64,000 bases of DNA from Clostridia bacterium (GTDB taxonomy: Bacteria > Bacillota > Clostridia > Oscillospirales > Acutalibacteraceae): contig JAFODS010000019.1 of the NCBI GenBank assembly GCA_017380575.1, positions 1-64,000 on the forward strand, given 5' to 3'. The notes beneath the pieces are model-generated. The model was not told the DNA's origin, did not search any database, and saw only the letters and a list, made by a program, of their open reading frames with translations. Positions 50,470 to 59,637 of this stretch are shown here, piece after piece (within the stretch, counting starts at the first letter, position 1; each line of letters begins with the position of its first letter). The position numbers and the translations under genes are program-made.

Positions 50470-52383
50470 TTGAAAAAGAAAAAAATCTATCTTGTCCAGG
50501 CTAATTATACTTACTCGGGCAGTGCTCATCTGCCGTATGCTGTCGGTATGCTTCAGGCTTTCTCGATGAAGGATGAAAGAATAAATAAGCACTATACTTT
50601 TGAACAGATTATCTTTGAACGCAAGTCACCCGAGGAAACTCTGGAGAAAATTTCCGACCCTGCTGTTATCGGATTTTCTTGCTATGTATGGAATTATGAA
50701 TTCAATAAAAAAATTGCCTCAATGGTCAAGGAAAAGTATCCCGAGTGTAAAATAATTTTTGGAGGACACCACGTCCGTGACGGTCATTCTCAGCTTCAGA
50801 AATATGATTTTATAGATGTTCTTATCCACGGTGAAGGTGAGGAAGCTTTCCGTGATGTTCTTCTGTCTTTTGTCGGGGAAAAGGAAATCAAAGATATTAA
50901 AAATATTTCCTACAGAAAAGACGGTGAATGTATCACTACCGAAAAAGCTCCGTTTCTTCTCTGTGATTATCCGTCACCGTACCTTGAGGGTGTATTTGAC
51001 TCAATTTTAGCTGATTATCCGCAGTATGAATTTATCGCCTTGCTTGAAACAAACCGCGGTTGCCCTTATTCCTGTGCGTACTGCGATTGGGGCTGCCTTG
51101 CTTCAAAATTAAGACTTTTCCCGATGGAGAGAATTCAGAAGGAAATCGACTGGCTTTGTGATAATAAAATTGTCGGTTGTGGCGGTACAGATTCTAATTT
51201 CGGAATAATAGAACGTGACGAAGAAATAACGGATATGCTTGTTGAAGCAAGGACCAAGAGGGGATACCCGAAAAAATTCCAGACCTCATATGCAAAAAAC
51301 AGCAATGACCGCGTTTTCAGAATAGGCAAAAAATTCGAAGACTGCGGAATGAGTAAAGGTGTCACAATTTCTTATCAGACAATGTCACCTGTAGCTGCGG
51401 AAAATGTCCTTAGAAAGAATATTCCGGTTGAAACATTTTCTCAGCTTATGAATAAATATAATGAGTGCGGAATCCCGACCTATACTGAGCTTATTCTCGG
51501 TTTGCCGGGTGAAACGGTTGAAAGCCTCAAATCGGGCATCGACGAGCTCTTAAGGGCAGGTCAGCACTATTCTTTGTACATTCATAACTGCGAGCTTCTG
51601 CCTTGCTCAACTATGGCAGACCCGGATTATATGAAAAAGTTTGATATCTCCGCAACAAAGCTGCCTCTCAATGAGCCTCACCGTGAGGCTGAGGAAACGG
51701 ACGGTGTTAAGGAGTATTCTCACCTTGTAACCAAAACATACTCAATGACCAATGAAGATTGGATTGAGATGAATAAGTTTTCTTATCTTGTGCAAAGCTT
51801 CCATCACCTCGGTCTGTTAAGATTCATTGCGATCTATCTTTATAATTCTCTTTCGGTAAGCTATAAGGATTTTTACTCAGCTTTGATGGATTTTCTTTGT
51901 GAAAACAGCGAAACCGTTGCAGGCAAGGCGATGAAGCTCGTTGACGGTAAGCTCCACGGAGTTATAGAAAACAATATCTCAATAACTCAGGCTGACGACC
52001 GCTTCGGTAGTGTTGAATGGCCACTTGAGGAGCTTGTTTTCCTTATGACAGTATATGAGCGTGACCGCTTTTATGAAGAAATCAAGCCTTTTATATATCA
52101 CTTTATCGAAGATAAAGCTTTTGCAGATGAGCTTGTTGAATATCAGCGTTTTATGATAATGTATCCTGAAATCAATTGCGAAGAAAAGTGCTTCGGTTAC
52201 GATTTTTCGGCGTATTTTGACGCTGTGCTTGGTGGAAACACAGCAGAACTTGAACAAAAGAAAACAAAGATAATTCTTGATAAAAAAGGCTTTCCGCTTT
52301 CATGGGAGGACTATGCACGCTTCATAGTTTGGTACGGAAGAAAATCAGGAAGTAATTTTTATAAATTCAGAAAGGAAGTATAG
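50470..52383 (+). CDS. B12-binding-type radical SAM protein, paralogue 1
   Basis: A 637-residue protein. Residues about 1-150 form a cobalamin-binding-like Rossmann domain (VIGFSCYVWNYEFN; IIFGGHHVRDG; LIHGEGEEAFRDVL) without a DxHxxG motif. The radical SAM core follows ETNRGCPYSCAYCDWG, with cluster cysteines C198, C202 and C205, and includes YTELILGLPGETVESL. A C-terminal region of about 200 residues ends in VWYGRK. The TTG at 50470 is chosen for AGGAGG 8 bases ahead. The two following genes are clear paralogues. The reaction is unknown; family relatives methylate, rearrange or thiolate unreactive carbons. Confidence 0.85.
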   Translation: MKKKKIYLVQANYTYSGSAHLPYAVGMLQAFSMKDERINKHYTFEQIIFERKSPEETLEKISDPAVIGFSCYVWNYEFNKKIASMVKEKYPECKIIFGGHHVRDGHSQLQKYDFIDVLIHGEGEEAFRDVLLSFVGEKEIKDIKNISYRKDGECITTEKAPFLLCDYPSPYLEGVFDSILADYPQYEFIALLETNRGCPYSCAYCDWGCLASKLRLFPMERIQKEIDWLCDNKIVGCGGTDSNFGIIERDEEITDMLVEARTKRGYPKKFQTSYAKNSNDRVFRIGKKFEDCGMSKGVTISYQTMSPVAAENVLRKNIPVETFSQLMNKYNECGIPTYTELILGLPGETVESLKSGIDELLRAGQHYSLYIHNCELLPCSTMADPDYMKKFDISATKLPLNEPHREAEETDGVKEYSHLVTKTYSMTNEDWIEMNKFSYLVQSFHHLGLLRFIAIYLYNSLSVSYKDFYSALMDFLCENSETVAGKAMKLVDGKLHGVIENNISITQADDRFGSVEWPLEELVFLMTVYERDRFYEEIKPFIYHFIEDKAFADELVEYQRFMIMYPEINCEEKCFGYDFSAYFDAVLGGNTAELEQKKTKIILDKKGFPLSWEDYARFIVWYGRKSGSNFYKFRKEV

Positions 52384-52385
52384 CT

Positions 52386-54314
52386 GTGAAAAATGTCTAT
52401 TTTGTGCAGACGAACTCTGTCTTCGGCTCAGGGGTAAAGTCGGCTTATCTTCCTTATTCAATCGGAACAATTGCCGCTTATGCATGGGCAGATGAAAAAA
52501 TCAAAAGTGAGTACTGCCTGAAAAAGTTTATCTTTATGCGTGACGAGCCGGAAAAAATTGTTGATTCAATGGAAAATCCGTACCTTGTCGGTCTTTCCTG
52601 TTACGTATGGAGTATGGAATTCAACAAGGTTCTTGCACAGAAAATAAAAGAAAAATATCCCGATTGTCTTATAGTTATGGGCGGTCACAGTATTTCTCCG
52701 ACAGCTGATGAAATGGAGAAATATCCATACATCGATTTTCTTACACACGGTGAAGGTGAAGTGCCGACAAAGAATCTTCTTCTTGCACTTTCTGAGGAAA
52801 CTCCCTTCGAAAACGTCAAAGGACTTTCTTACAGAAAGGACGGCAAGGTTATAACGAACGAGCCTGAGCATGTCTGCGATATTTCAGATTTCCCGTCACC
52901 ATACCTTGAGGGATATTTTGACGAAATCCTCAAGGATACGAGCATAAAATACTCAGTAATCTGGGAAACAAACCGCGGTTGTCCTAACCGTTGCGCTTAT
53001 TGCGATTGGGGTGCTCTTAAGTCAAAAGTGCGTATGTTCCCGATGGAAAGACTTAAGGCTGAAATCGAATGGATGGCTGAAAATAAAATCGAATATATTT
53101 ACTGCAGCGATGCGAACTTTGCACTTTTTGACCGTGACGAGGAGATTACCGACCTTATGATCGAGTCAAAGAGAAAAACAGGCTACCCCGAAAAATTCAA
53201 GACTAACTTCACTAAAAACAGGGATGAATTTGTTTTTAAACTCAGCTGCAAGATGTTTGACGAAGGGCTCGGTAAGTCACCGACGCTTTCTTTCCAGACG
53301 ATGTCGCCTGAAGCTCTTCACAATATCGGCAGAACAAATATGAGCCTCGAACACTTCAAAAACCTGATGCAGATGTATACAAACAGGGGCATTATGGCTT
53401 ATTCGGAGCTGATTCTCGGTCTTCCGGGTGAAACCTATGAAAGCTTTTCAGAGGGAATTGAAACTCTCTTTGAGTGCGGACAGCACAAGAGTGTTATTGT
53501 TTATCCTTGCGAGCTTCTTCCAAATTCACAGCTCGGCAGTAAGGATGCTGTTGAAAAATACAAAATTGAAGTCTGCCGTACGGAATTCAGACAGCACCAT
53601 TCAGCTGTTGATGAAAATGCCGTTAAGGAATACAGCGACAATATAATTTCAACCTATTCAATGAACCTTGAAGACTGGAAGAAATCGTATATTTTTGCTC
53701 TCTACGCTCAGGGACTTCACACAATGTGCCTCACGATGATGATTGCAGTTTACCTTTATAATGAAAAAGGTGTGGGCTACAAGGATTTTTACGAAGGTCT
53801 TATTGAGTGGAGCAAGGCAAATCCCGAAACCCTTTGCGGTGAGCTTTACAAGGAATGTACTCAGTTTGTCGATGACGTTATTAACGGTAAGGATTCATTC
53901 AAAAGTGTATTTGAAGGCTTCGGAAAAACAACGTGGGGCTTCGATGAATACATCTTTATGAAGGGTGCCGTAAACCCCGAAAAGTTTTACGGTGAAATCA
54001 GGGAATATATTAAACCATATTCAGCGGACGAAGACATTACAGATAATCTTATAAAATACCAGAACGGTATAATCAAGAAAATGAATATGACAAGCCTTGA
54101 TATTGAACTTGACTATGATTTTGAGTCGTATTTCGATGCGATACTCAACAACAGTTATAAACCTCTTGAAAAGCGAAAGAATACAGTTACCGTTACCGAG
54201 GAAAATCCCGTTAAGACAATTGATGAATATGCAAGGGAATATGTCTGGTACGGAAGACGTGACGATGCACCCGTATATTCCGCAAAGAGGAATAATCTTA
54301 AAGTAAATTATTAA
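52386..54314 (+). CDS. B12-binding-type radical SAM protein, paralogue 2
   Basis: A 642-residue protein with the same plan: N-terminal Rossmann domain (LVGLSCYVWSMEFN; VMGGHSIS; LTHGEGEVPTKNLL), cluster motif WETNRGCPNRCAYCDWG (C199, C203, C206), SELILGLPGETYESF, and the ending VWYGRR. It starts with GTG two bases after the stop of paralogue 1, with GGAAG inside that gene. Sequence identity to its neighbours is obvious by eye but well short of recent duplication, so the three copies have had time to specialise. Confidence 0.85.
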   Translation: MKNVYFVQTNSVFGSGVKSAYLPYSIGTIAAYAWADEKIKSEYCLKKFIFMRDEPEKIVDSMENPYLVGLSCYVWSMEFNKVLAQKIKEKYPDCLIVMGGHSISPTADEMEKYPYIDFLTHGEGEVPTKNLLLALSEETPFENVKGLSYRKDGKVITNEPEHVCDISDFPSPYLEGYFDEILKDTSIKYSVIWETNRGCPNRCAYCDWGALKSKVRMFPMERLKAEIEWMAENKIEYIYCSDANFALFDRDEEITDLMIESKRKTGYPEKFKTNFTKNRDEFVFKLSCKMFDEGLGKSPTLSFQTMSPEALHNIGRTNMSLEHFKNLMQMYTNRGIMAYSELILGLPGETYESFSEGIETLFECGQHKSVIVYPCELLPNSQLGSKDAVEKYKIEVCRTEFRQHHSAVDENAVKEYSDNIISTYSMNLEDWKKSYIFALYAQGLHTMCLTMMIAVYLYNEKGVGYKDFYEGLIEWSKANPETLCGELYKECTQFVDDVINGKDSFKSVFEGFGKTTWGFDEYIFMKGAVNPEKFYGEIREYIKPYSADEDITDNLIKYQNGIIKKMNMTSLDIELDYDFESYFDAILNNSYKPLEKRKNTVTVTEENPVKTIDEYAREYVWYGRRDDAPVYSAKRNNLKVNY

Positions 54315-54330
54315 AAAAGGAGGATGTGCC

Positions 54331-56268
54331 GTGAAAAAGATATATTTTGTTCAGGCAGGATTTGCTTTTGATAAATCCGTTTATCTGCCGTATGCAACAG
54401 GCTGCCTTGCGGCATATTCGTTACAGTTTGATGATTTTAAATCACATTATGAGCTTGGCGGATTCTTTTATAAAAGAGAGAAGACGGGCGACATTCTCTT
54501 GCGTATGGAAAATCCGGGTGTAGTTGCTTTTTCAAACTACGCGTGGAATGTTGAATTCAACAAAGCTCTTGCTGAAAAAGTTAAAGCAAAGTATCCTGAT
54601 TGTGTAATTATTTATGGTGGTCACAGCGTAAGAAACGACAGTACGGAGCTTCTTGATGAATGTGATTTTATAGACTACCTTATTTTCGGTGAAGGCGAGG
54701 AGCCTTTCTATAATCTGCTTATGGCACTTGCAAACGGTACGGATTTAAGTAGCGTTGAAAACATAGCTTACCGCAAAAACGGTGAATCTGTTCTTACTCC
54801 GAGAAGTGCTTGCAAGGATATTTCAGACTATCCGTCGCCGTATCTTACGGGGCTTTTTGACCCGATTGCAGAAAGCGAAACGGTTGAGCTTCTTTCAGTA
54901 ATTGAAACCAACAGAGGCTGTCCGTATAAGTGTGCATACTGCGACTGGAGTGCAAAAAGTAAGGTTCGCTTCTTCCCGATGGAAAAGGTTAAGGCGGAGC
55001 TTAAGTGGCTTTCAGATAAAAAAATTGAATACTGCTTCTGTGCTGATGCAAATTTCGGTATGTTTAAGCGTGATATTGAAGTAGCTGATTATTGTATTGA
55101 GCTTAAAAAGACAACGGGATATCCCGATGTTTTCCGTCCCTGCTATGCAAAGGAAAATGATGATATAGTCTTTGAAATCTGCTCTAAGTTTAATGAATAC
55201 CATATCGACAAGGGTGCGACGATGGCGTACCAGAGCCTTTGCGATGAAGCACTTTCAAATGTAAACAGAAGCAATCTCACGATGGAGCATTTTGCAGATA
55301 TCGTTAAAAAATATAACCATGCAAAAATCCCGACATATTCCGAACTTATTCTTGGTCTGCCGGGCGAAACCTACGATTCGTTCTGCGACGGTCTTTGTAA
55401 ACTCCTTGAAGCAGGTCAGCACAATTCCGTCAGCGTTTACCACTGTGAGGTTCTGCCGAACTCCATAATGGGAAGCAAAGAATATATTGAAAAGTATTCA
55501 ATCAAGTCAAATAAAGTTAAATTTAACCATATCCACAGTGCCGAAACTCAGGACGAGGTACCCGAATATTCAGAAATAGTTATGGGTACAAACACGATGA
55601 CCAAGGAAATGTGGATAAAGTCAAATCTGTTTTCAGTAACGCTTCAGTGCTTTCACAGTCTCGGTCTTTTAAGGTGCTTTGCAATTTATGCTCACTACGA
55701 AAAGGGAGTGAGCTACCGTGAATTCTACGATAAGCTTTTCAACTTTGCATTGAATAACCCCGAAACAGTTTTCGGTAAAGTGCTCGCACGTTATGAGGAC
55801 AGGCTTACACATTCTCTTGAGGGCGATTGGAATTATCATAACCCCGTTTTCGGAAACATCGTATGGTTCTTTGAAGAGGGTATGTTCCTTGAGTGTATGT
55901 ATAACGACGAGAAGTTTGATGAAGAAATTTCTCCGTTCCTTGATTCACTTGATATAGAACCTGAAATTTTTGAAGAGTTGAAAAAATTTCAGAAAACAGT
56001 TCTTCGCAGACCTAACAAAAATGGCTCTGAACTGACTCTCAGCTATAATTTTGCAGATTACTTTGATGACATTTATTCGGGCGAATATAAGCCTCTTGAA
56101 AAGCAGGCTGTGAGCCTTGTTTTTGAAGAAAACCGTATCTTTGAGGATTGGTACTCGTTTGCTAAAAACATTGTCTGGTTCGGCAGAAGAAAAGGTGCTA
56201 CGATGTACACTTCAGATAAATCAATGTACCGTGTTGAGAAAAAGGAGGGTGACTCTTGTGAATCGTAA
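54331..56268 (+). CDS. B12-binding-type radical SAM protein, paralogue 3
   Basis: A 645-residue protein, again with a Rossmann domain (VVAFSNYAWNVEFN; IYGGHSVRND; LIFGEGEEPFYNLL), cluster motif IETNRGCPYKCAYCDWS (C197, C201, C204), SELILGLPGETYDSF and C-terminal VWFGRR. In the first domain SCYVW of the other two copies reads SNYAW. It starts with GTG after AAGGAGG. The last bases overlap the following DUF218 gene by 11 bases. A role as a multi-step modifier with paralogues 1 and 2 is inference. Confidence 0.85.
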   Translation: MKKIYFVQAGFAFDKSVYLPYATGCLAAYSLQFDDFKSHYELGGFFYKREKTGDILLRMENPGVVAFSNYAWNVEFNKALAEKVKAKYPDCVIIYGGHSVRNDSTELLDECDFIDYLIFGEGEEPFYNLLMALANGTDLSSVENIAYRKNGESVLTPRSACKDISDYPSPYLTGLFDPIAESETVELLSVIETNRGCPYKCAYCDWSAKSKVRFFPMEKVKAELKWLSDKKIEYCFCADANFGMFKRDIEVADYCIELKKTTGYPDVFRPCYAKENDDIVFEICSKFNEYHIDKGATMAYQSLCDEALSNVNRSNLTMEHFADIVKKYNHAKIPTYSELILGLPGETYDSFCDGLCKLLEAGQHNSVSVYHCEVLPNSIMGSKEYIEKYSIKSNKVKFNHIHSAETQDEVPEYSEIVMGTNTMTKEMWIKSNLFSVTLQCFHSLGLLRCFAIYAHYEKGVSYREFYDKLFNFALNNPETVFGKVLARYEDRLTHSLEGDWNYHNPVFGNIVWFFEEGMFLECMYNDEKFDEEISPFLDSLDIEPEIFEELKKFQKTVLRRPNKNGSELTLSYNFADYFDDIYSGEYKPLEKQAVSLVFEENRIFEDWYSFAKNIVWFGRRKGATMYTSDKSMYRVEKKEGDSCES

Positions 56269-57022
56269 ACTTCGTATAGCCTTGCTTGTGTTTTTTGATG
56301 TAATGGCAACATGGTTTATTATTCCCGTTGTTTTCAGCGGAATTGTGAATATCGGAAATATAACGGGTATAGTGTTGTTCGAATCTTTATTTTTATTGAC
56401 TTATTTTTCAGAGAAGGTTCTGAATTCAATCAGGAAAATACGAAGTAAAAAAGCAGGTAAGATTATCATAAACTTGGTTTGTACCGGATTGGTTGCTGTG
56501 TTCCTTCTTGCAACGGCTGAAACAGCTTTGATGGTCGGAGCGGCGGCAAAAGATCCTGAGCCGTCTGCAACGGTGGTTGTTCTCGGTTGCCGTGTCTACG
56601 GTGAACGACCAAGCAGAATGATGGTTGCAAGACTTAAGGCAGCACAAAATTTCCTTGAAAAGAATCCTGATTCCTCATGCATACTTTCAGGTGGTCAGGG
56701 CGAGGATGAGGATATATCGGAAGCCGAGTGTATGTACCGCTATCTTGTTGCGGCAGGAATTTCACCTGACAGACTTTATAAAGAAGATAAATCAACTTCA
56801 ACACGTGAGAATCTTCTTTTTTCAAAGGAAATAATTGAACGTGAAAATCTGAATTCTGAAATCGCGATTGCTACCAATGAGTTCCACGAATACAGAGCAC
56901 AGAGAATTGCATCTTCGCTCGGTCTTGAAGGTGGTGCAGTTTCAGGAAAAACTGAAATCTGGGTTGTTCCTACATATCATTTAAGAGAACTGTACGGAAT
57001 TCTTTATGAATGGATAATATAA
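56258..57022 (+). CDS. DUF218 (YdcF/SanA-like) membrane protein
   Basis: A 254-residue protein with four membrane helices in the first 105 residues and an outer DUF218 domain (TVVVLGCRVYGERPSRMMVAR (core 20 residues cited as VVVLGCRVYGERPSRMMVAR), SCILSGGQGEDEDISEA, ATNEFHEYRAQRIA). SanA/YdcF relatives affect the cell envelope. The GTG at 56258 lies 7 bases after AAAGGAGGGT and overlaps the end of the third radical SAM gene, so it belongs to that operon. This suggests that the radical SAM products act on an envelope or secreted compound; unproven. Confidence 0.82.
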   Translation: MNRKLRIALLVFFDVMATWFIIPVVFSGIVNIGNITGIVLFESLFLLTYFSEKVLNSIRKIRSKKAGKIIINLVCTGLVAVFLLATAETALMVGAAAKDPEPSATVVVLGCRVYGERPSRMMVARLKAAQNFLEKNPDSSCILSGGQGEDEDISEAECMYRYLVAAGISPDRLYKEDKSTSTRENLLFSKEIIERENLNSEIAIATNEFHEYRAQRIASSLGLEGGAVSGKTEIWVVPTYHLRELYGILYEWII

Positions 57023-57025
57023 AAA

Positions 57026-57062
57026 ACGGAGATACTTCAGAGAAGTATCTCCATATTTTTTA
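57026..57062. terminator. Terminator ending the radical SAM operon
   Basis: A perfect 11-bp stem GGAGATACTTC / GAAGTATCTCC with a 3-base loop, T run to the right and A run to the left; it also serves the leftward gtrA-like gene. Confidence 0.9.
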
Positions 57063-57581
57063 GCTTTTATACGCCCAGAATTTATTAACTGCAAAGTTTA
57101 CAGGGGTAAGAATCAGCACGGTTATAACGGAAGCGATCGGTTCTGCAATCCATTCGTAAACAGGTGTGCTGTTTCCTTTTGCAATAAGGTCGGCTTCAAT
57201 TGTCGGAATTATACCCGTAAGGTTCAATGCCTCAATCCAGGTTTCTGTAAAACGCGAAAGTCTTACAACATCAAGGAAAAACCAGAGGAGCAGTCCTGAA
57301 ATAAGAACTCCTGTAATCGCATAAACAAAGTAGAGCTTAAAGAAAACCTTCCACCATACTCTTTCTTCGTTTTCCTTCTTTTTGAAAATTATGTGTCCGT
57401 TAACAAGGTAAGAGGAAACGACGCTTACTGAAAAGGCAATAAAGTTGCAAAGCATCGTGTTAAGCCCGAAAGATGAAAAAAGGGTAAAAACAATCTGTCG
57501 GAGTAAAAAATTAAATGCTCCGACAGTGAAGAAAAGTATAAACTGAATTGAAGTTTTATCGCCTGATTTTTTGTTAGCCAT
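57060..57581 (-). CDS. GtrA-like membrane protein
   Basis: A 173-residue protein with four membrane helices typical of GtrA, which helps flip lipid-linked sugars (bactoprenol-glucose) or interacts with glycosyltransferases. Typical stretches are FTVGAFNFLLRQIVFTLF, SYLVNGHIIFKKK and PVNFAVNKFWAYK. The ATG at 57581 is used; the ribosome site is weak (GGGT). It follows the small exporter gene by 5 bases. Compared with the usual about 130 residues it has an insertion before the last helix. Confidence 0.85.
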   Translation of the reverse strand: MANKKSGDKTSIQFILFFTVGAFNFLLRQIVFTLFSSFGLNTMLCNFIAFSVSVVSSYLVNGHIIFKKKENEERVWWKVFFKLYFVYAITGVLISGLLLWFFLDVVRLSRFTETWIEALNLTGIIPTIEADLIAKGNSTPVYEWIAEPIASVITVLILTPVNFAVNKFWAYKS

Positions 57582-57586
57582 AAATT

Positions 57587-58078
57587 TTACCCGAAAAGAC
57601 CGAATGAAATACCGCCGACGATAAATCCTGCTATAAGAACACCTAAGGTGATTGCAGGTAATGCACGTCGCATACGGATGTCCATAAGTGCTGCAACAAG
57701 AGCACCTGTCCAACCGCCTGTGCCGGGCAGGGGAACAGCAACAAGAATAAGAAGTCCCCAGAATCCGTATTTTTCAATTGTTCCGCGATGTTTTTCGGCC
57801 TTTGCTTCCATTTTTGCAACAATTTTTACAGTGTACTTCCATTTTCTCATCAAATCAAAAATTTTGCGGATGAAAAGAAGTATAAACGGCATCGGGAGCA
57901 TATTTCCTATAAAACAGAAGAAAAAAGCACTCCACACATTCATTTCAAGCAAACGGGCGGCAATAAGTCCGCCGCGAAGCTCAAGAATCGGCATAAGCGA
58001 AATAACAAAAACCGTAAGTTCTTTCGGAATTGTTGTTCCGAACAAAGTGACAAGGGAATCAACTATACTGTCGACCAT
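57587..58078 (-). CDS. Small multidrug export-like membrane protein (COG2426)
   Basis: A 163-residue protein with about four membrane helices, matching the Sm_multidrug_ex family: PILELRGGLIAARLLEMNV, FIGNMLPMPFILLFIRKI and AVPLPGTGGWTGALVAALM. Function is weakly known despite the family name. GGAG lies 8 bases ahead of the ATG at 58078. It is the middle gene of a three-gene leftward operon. Confidence 0.85.
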   Translation of the reverse strand: MVDSIVDSLVTLFGTTIPKELTVFVISLMPILELRGGLIAARLLEMNVWSAFFFCFIGNMLPMPFILLFIRKIFDLMRKWKYTVKIVAKMEAKAEKHRGTIEKYGFWGLLILVAVPLPGTGGWTGALVAALMDIRMRRALPAITLGVLIAGFIVGGISFGLFG

Positions 58079-58083
58079 GTTTT

Positions 58084-58824
58084 TCACTCCGTAATAACTT
58101 TATTTTTAACGAGGTAATTGTAGGCTTTCGTGAGAATAGTTTTGTCATTATCAAAACGTAGCTTTGTAAGTGCCTTGTCATAACCGAGCCAGATGTAATC
58201 CTCGATTTCTTCTTTCTGGATTATAGTCTGCGTGTCCTCGGTAGAGGCGAGGTAAATTGTTACGTTTTTCTCAACCTTGCCCTGAATTGCATACTGGCTT
58301 TTGGTGATGAAATCAGGATGAATATTAATATGTATTCCTGTTTCTTCAAGCACCTCACGGTAAGCTGTCTGCGTGTCTGTTTCGCCAAGCTCAACGTGAC
58401 CCTTCGGGAATCCCCAGTGTGCACTGCGACGGTTTTTGATAAGAAGGAATCTTATCATTCCGCCGATGTTTCTGTAAACGACTGCTCCGCAGGAGCGTTC
58501 ATACAGACAGTCAAGTGTGTGTTCACGGTCTTTTACCGCGAAGTCGATTGCTTTGATGATATCAATGTTGATAAATCTTGTACTCTTAGGTGCTACAATC
58601 CAATCAATTTCAGCGCAATCTTTGTAATGTACAATTCCGATTACTCTGCCGTCAAAGCTTCGTACAGGGTGATTGATACCCATAATGAAAGCTCCCTTGA
58701 CGGGTGCATTATACTGCTTTGCTCCCTCAACTTCACCGTAGTTGAGTTCATAAGTAAAACCTTGCTCATTGCTGTAAGAATGAATTGGATGAGTCACCTT
58801 GATACGAACATATTTTCCAAGCAT
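58084..58824 (-). CDS. Inorganic pyrophosphatase-like domain fused to NUDIX hydrolase
   Basis: A 246-residue two-domain protein. Residues 1-105 resemble a short family I pyrophosphatase (YVRIKVTHPIHSYSNEQGF, NYGEVEGA, GRVIGIVHYKD), but the catalytic Asp cluster that normally follows NYGYVPG is missing (here QYNAPVKGAFIMG). Residues 110-246 are a NUDIX domain with an intact box starting at G142 (GHVELGETD...REVLEETGI), like Ap4A hydrolases. So phosphoanhydride cleavage by the NUDIX part, with the first domain as binding module, is likely. GGAGGAG lies ahead of ATG 58824. Confidence 0.85.
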   Translation of the reverse strand: MLGKYVRIKVTHPIHSYSNEQGFTYELNYGEVEGAKQYNAPVKGAFIMGINHPVRSFDGRVIGIVHYKDCAEIDWIVAPKSTRFINIDIIKAIDFAVKDREHTLDCLYERSCGAVVYRNIGGMIRFLLIKNRRSAHWGFPKGHVELGETDTQTAYREVLEETGIHINIHPDFITKSQYAIQGKVEKNVTIYLASTEDTQTIIQKEEIEDYIWLGYDKALTKLRFDNDKTILTKAYNYLVKNKVITE

Positions 58825-58921
58825 GTTCTTAACTCCTCCACCGCACCAACAGTGCGGATTTACCGCAGACATTATCAACAAAATACATTGTGCTATATGT
58901 CTGCATTCTTTTTACCATAGT

Positions 58922-58950
58922 ATTATACATACTATTCAAAAAAAATACAA
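58922..58950 (-). promoter_or_regulatory. SigA-type promoter of the NUDIX operon
   Basis: Read leftward: TTGTAT (58950-58945), 17-base spacer, TATAAT (58927-58922). The leader of about 90 bases can form a stem GCAGACAT / ATGTCTGC and a second small hairpin. Confidence 0.7.
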
Positions 58951-59007
58951 TAGCAAATTTCGAATTTCACACCTATTTTCGTCATATAATTTGCCGAGGT
59001 GAGTGTT

Positions 59008-59637
59008 TTGAGGAGTATAATTATAAGAAAAAACAGTATTTTCACTGTTTTATACATCATAATCGCGTTGACTGTTGCTGTTTTGATAGGCATTGCGGTA
59101 ATTGCATTCTGCAGAAGCGATACAACGAAAACTATGGCAATAACATCGGTAGGTACTGAAAACAGTCAGGTTGCATTAACCGTGAATGTTTATGAATACA
59201 CGGATGTCGGAGCTTATCTTGAACTTTTCAGAAAAGCAAAAGCAACATTTTTTATAAGCGAGGATTTTCAGGAAACCTGTCCCGAAAAGGTGAAGCTTAT
59301 TGTTGAAATGGGTCACTCAATCGGAATACTTGAAAATGATGTAAACATCTCAAAAAATGAGCTTTACGACAGACTTGCAATAAGAATCGAACGAATGGCA
59401 AGAATTACGGGTAAAAATACGGATTTGATCAGAGTTGATGAAGATGATTGTGAAGAGTCTGTAATTAAAAACATTTATTCAATCGGACTTATTCCCGTGC
59501 AATGGTCAGAGGATGATGAAGATTTTTCGCATGGAGATATTGTTCTTATAAAAGATATCAGAACGGCAGAGGAAGCAATAAAAAAATCAGCCGCCGACGG
59601 TCTCGAAGCTGTAACCGTTGACGAGCTGATTTCGTAA
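59008..59637 (+). CDS. Membrane-anchored degenerate polysaccharide deacetylase-like protein
   Basis: A 209-residue protein with one N-terminal membrane helix (about 10-32) and a NodB-like domain. KATFFISEDF and the following VEMGHSIGILEND align with the NodB motifs ATFFV and GHEIGNHTxxH, but the metal-binding His residues are lost, and the domain is short. It is therefore probably a non-catalytic binding protein. The TTG at 59008 has GAGG 9 bases ahead. Its stop codon directly abuts the stop of the convergent gene, with no terminator between. Confidence 0.65.
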   Translation: MRSIIIRKNSIFTVLYIIIALTVAVLIGIAVIAFCRSDTTKTMAITSVGTENSQVALTVNVYEYTDVGAYLELFRKAKATFFISEDFQETCPEKVKLIVEMGHSIGILENDVNISKNELYDRLAIRIERMARITGKNTDLIRVDEDDCEESVIKNIYSIGLIPVQWSEDDEDFSHGDIVLIKDIRTAEEAIKKSAADGLEAVTVDELIS

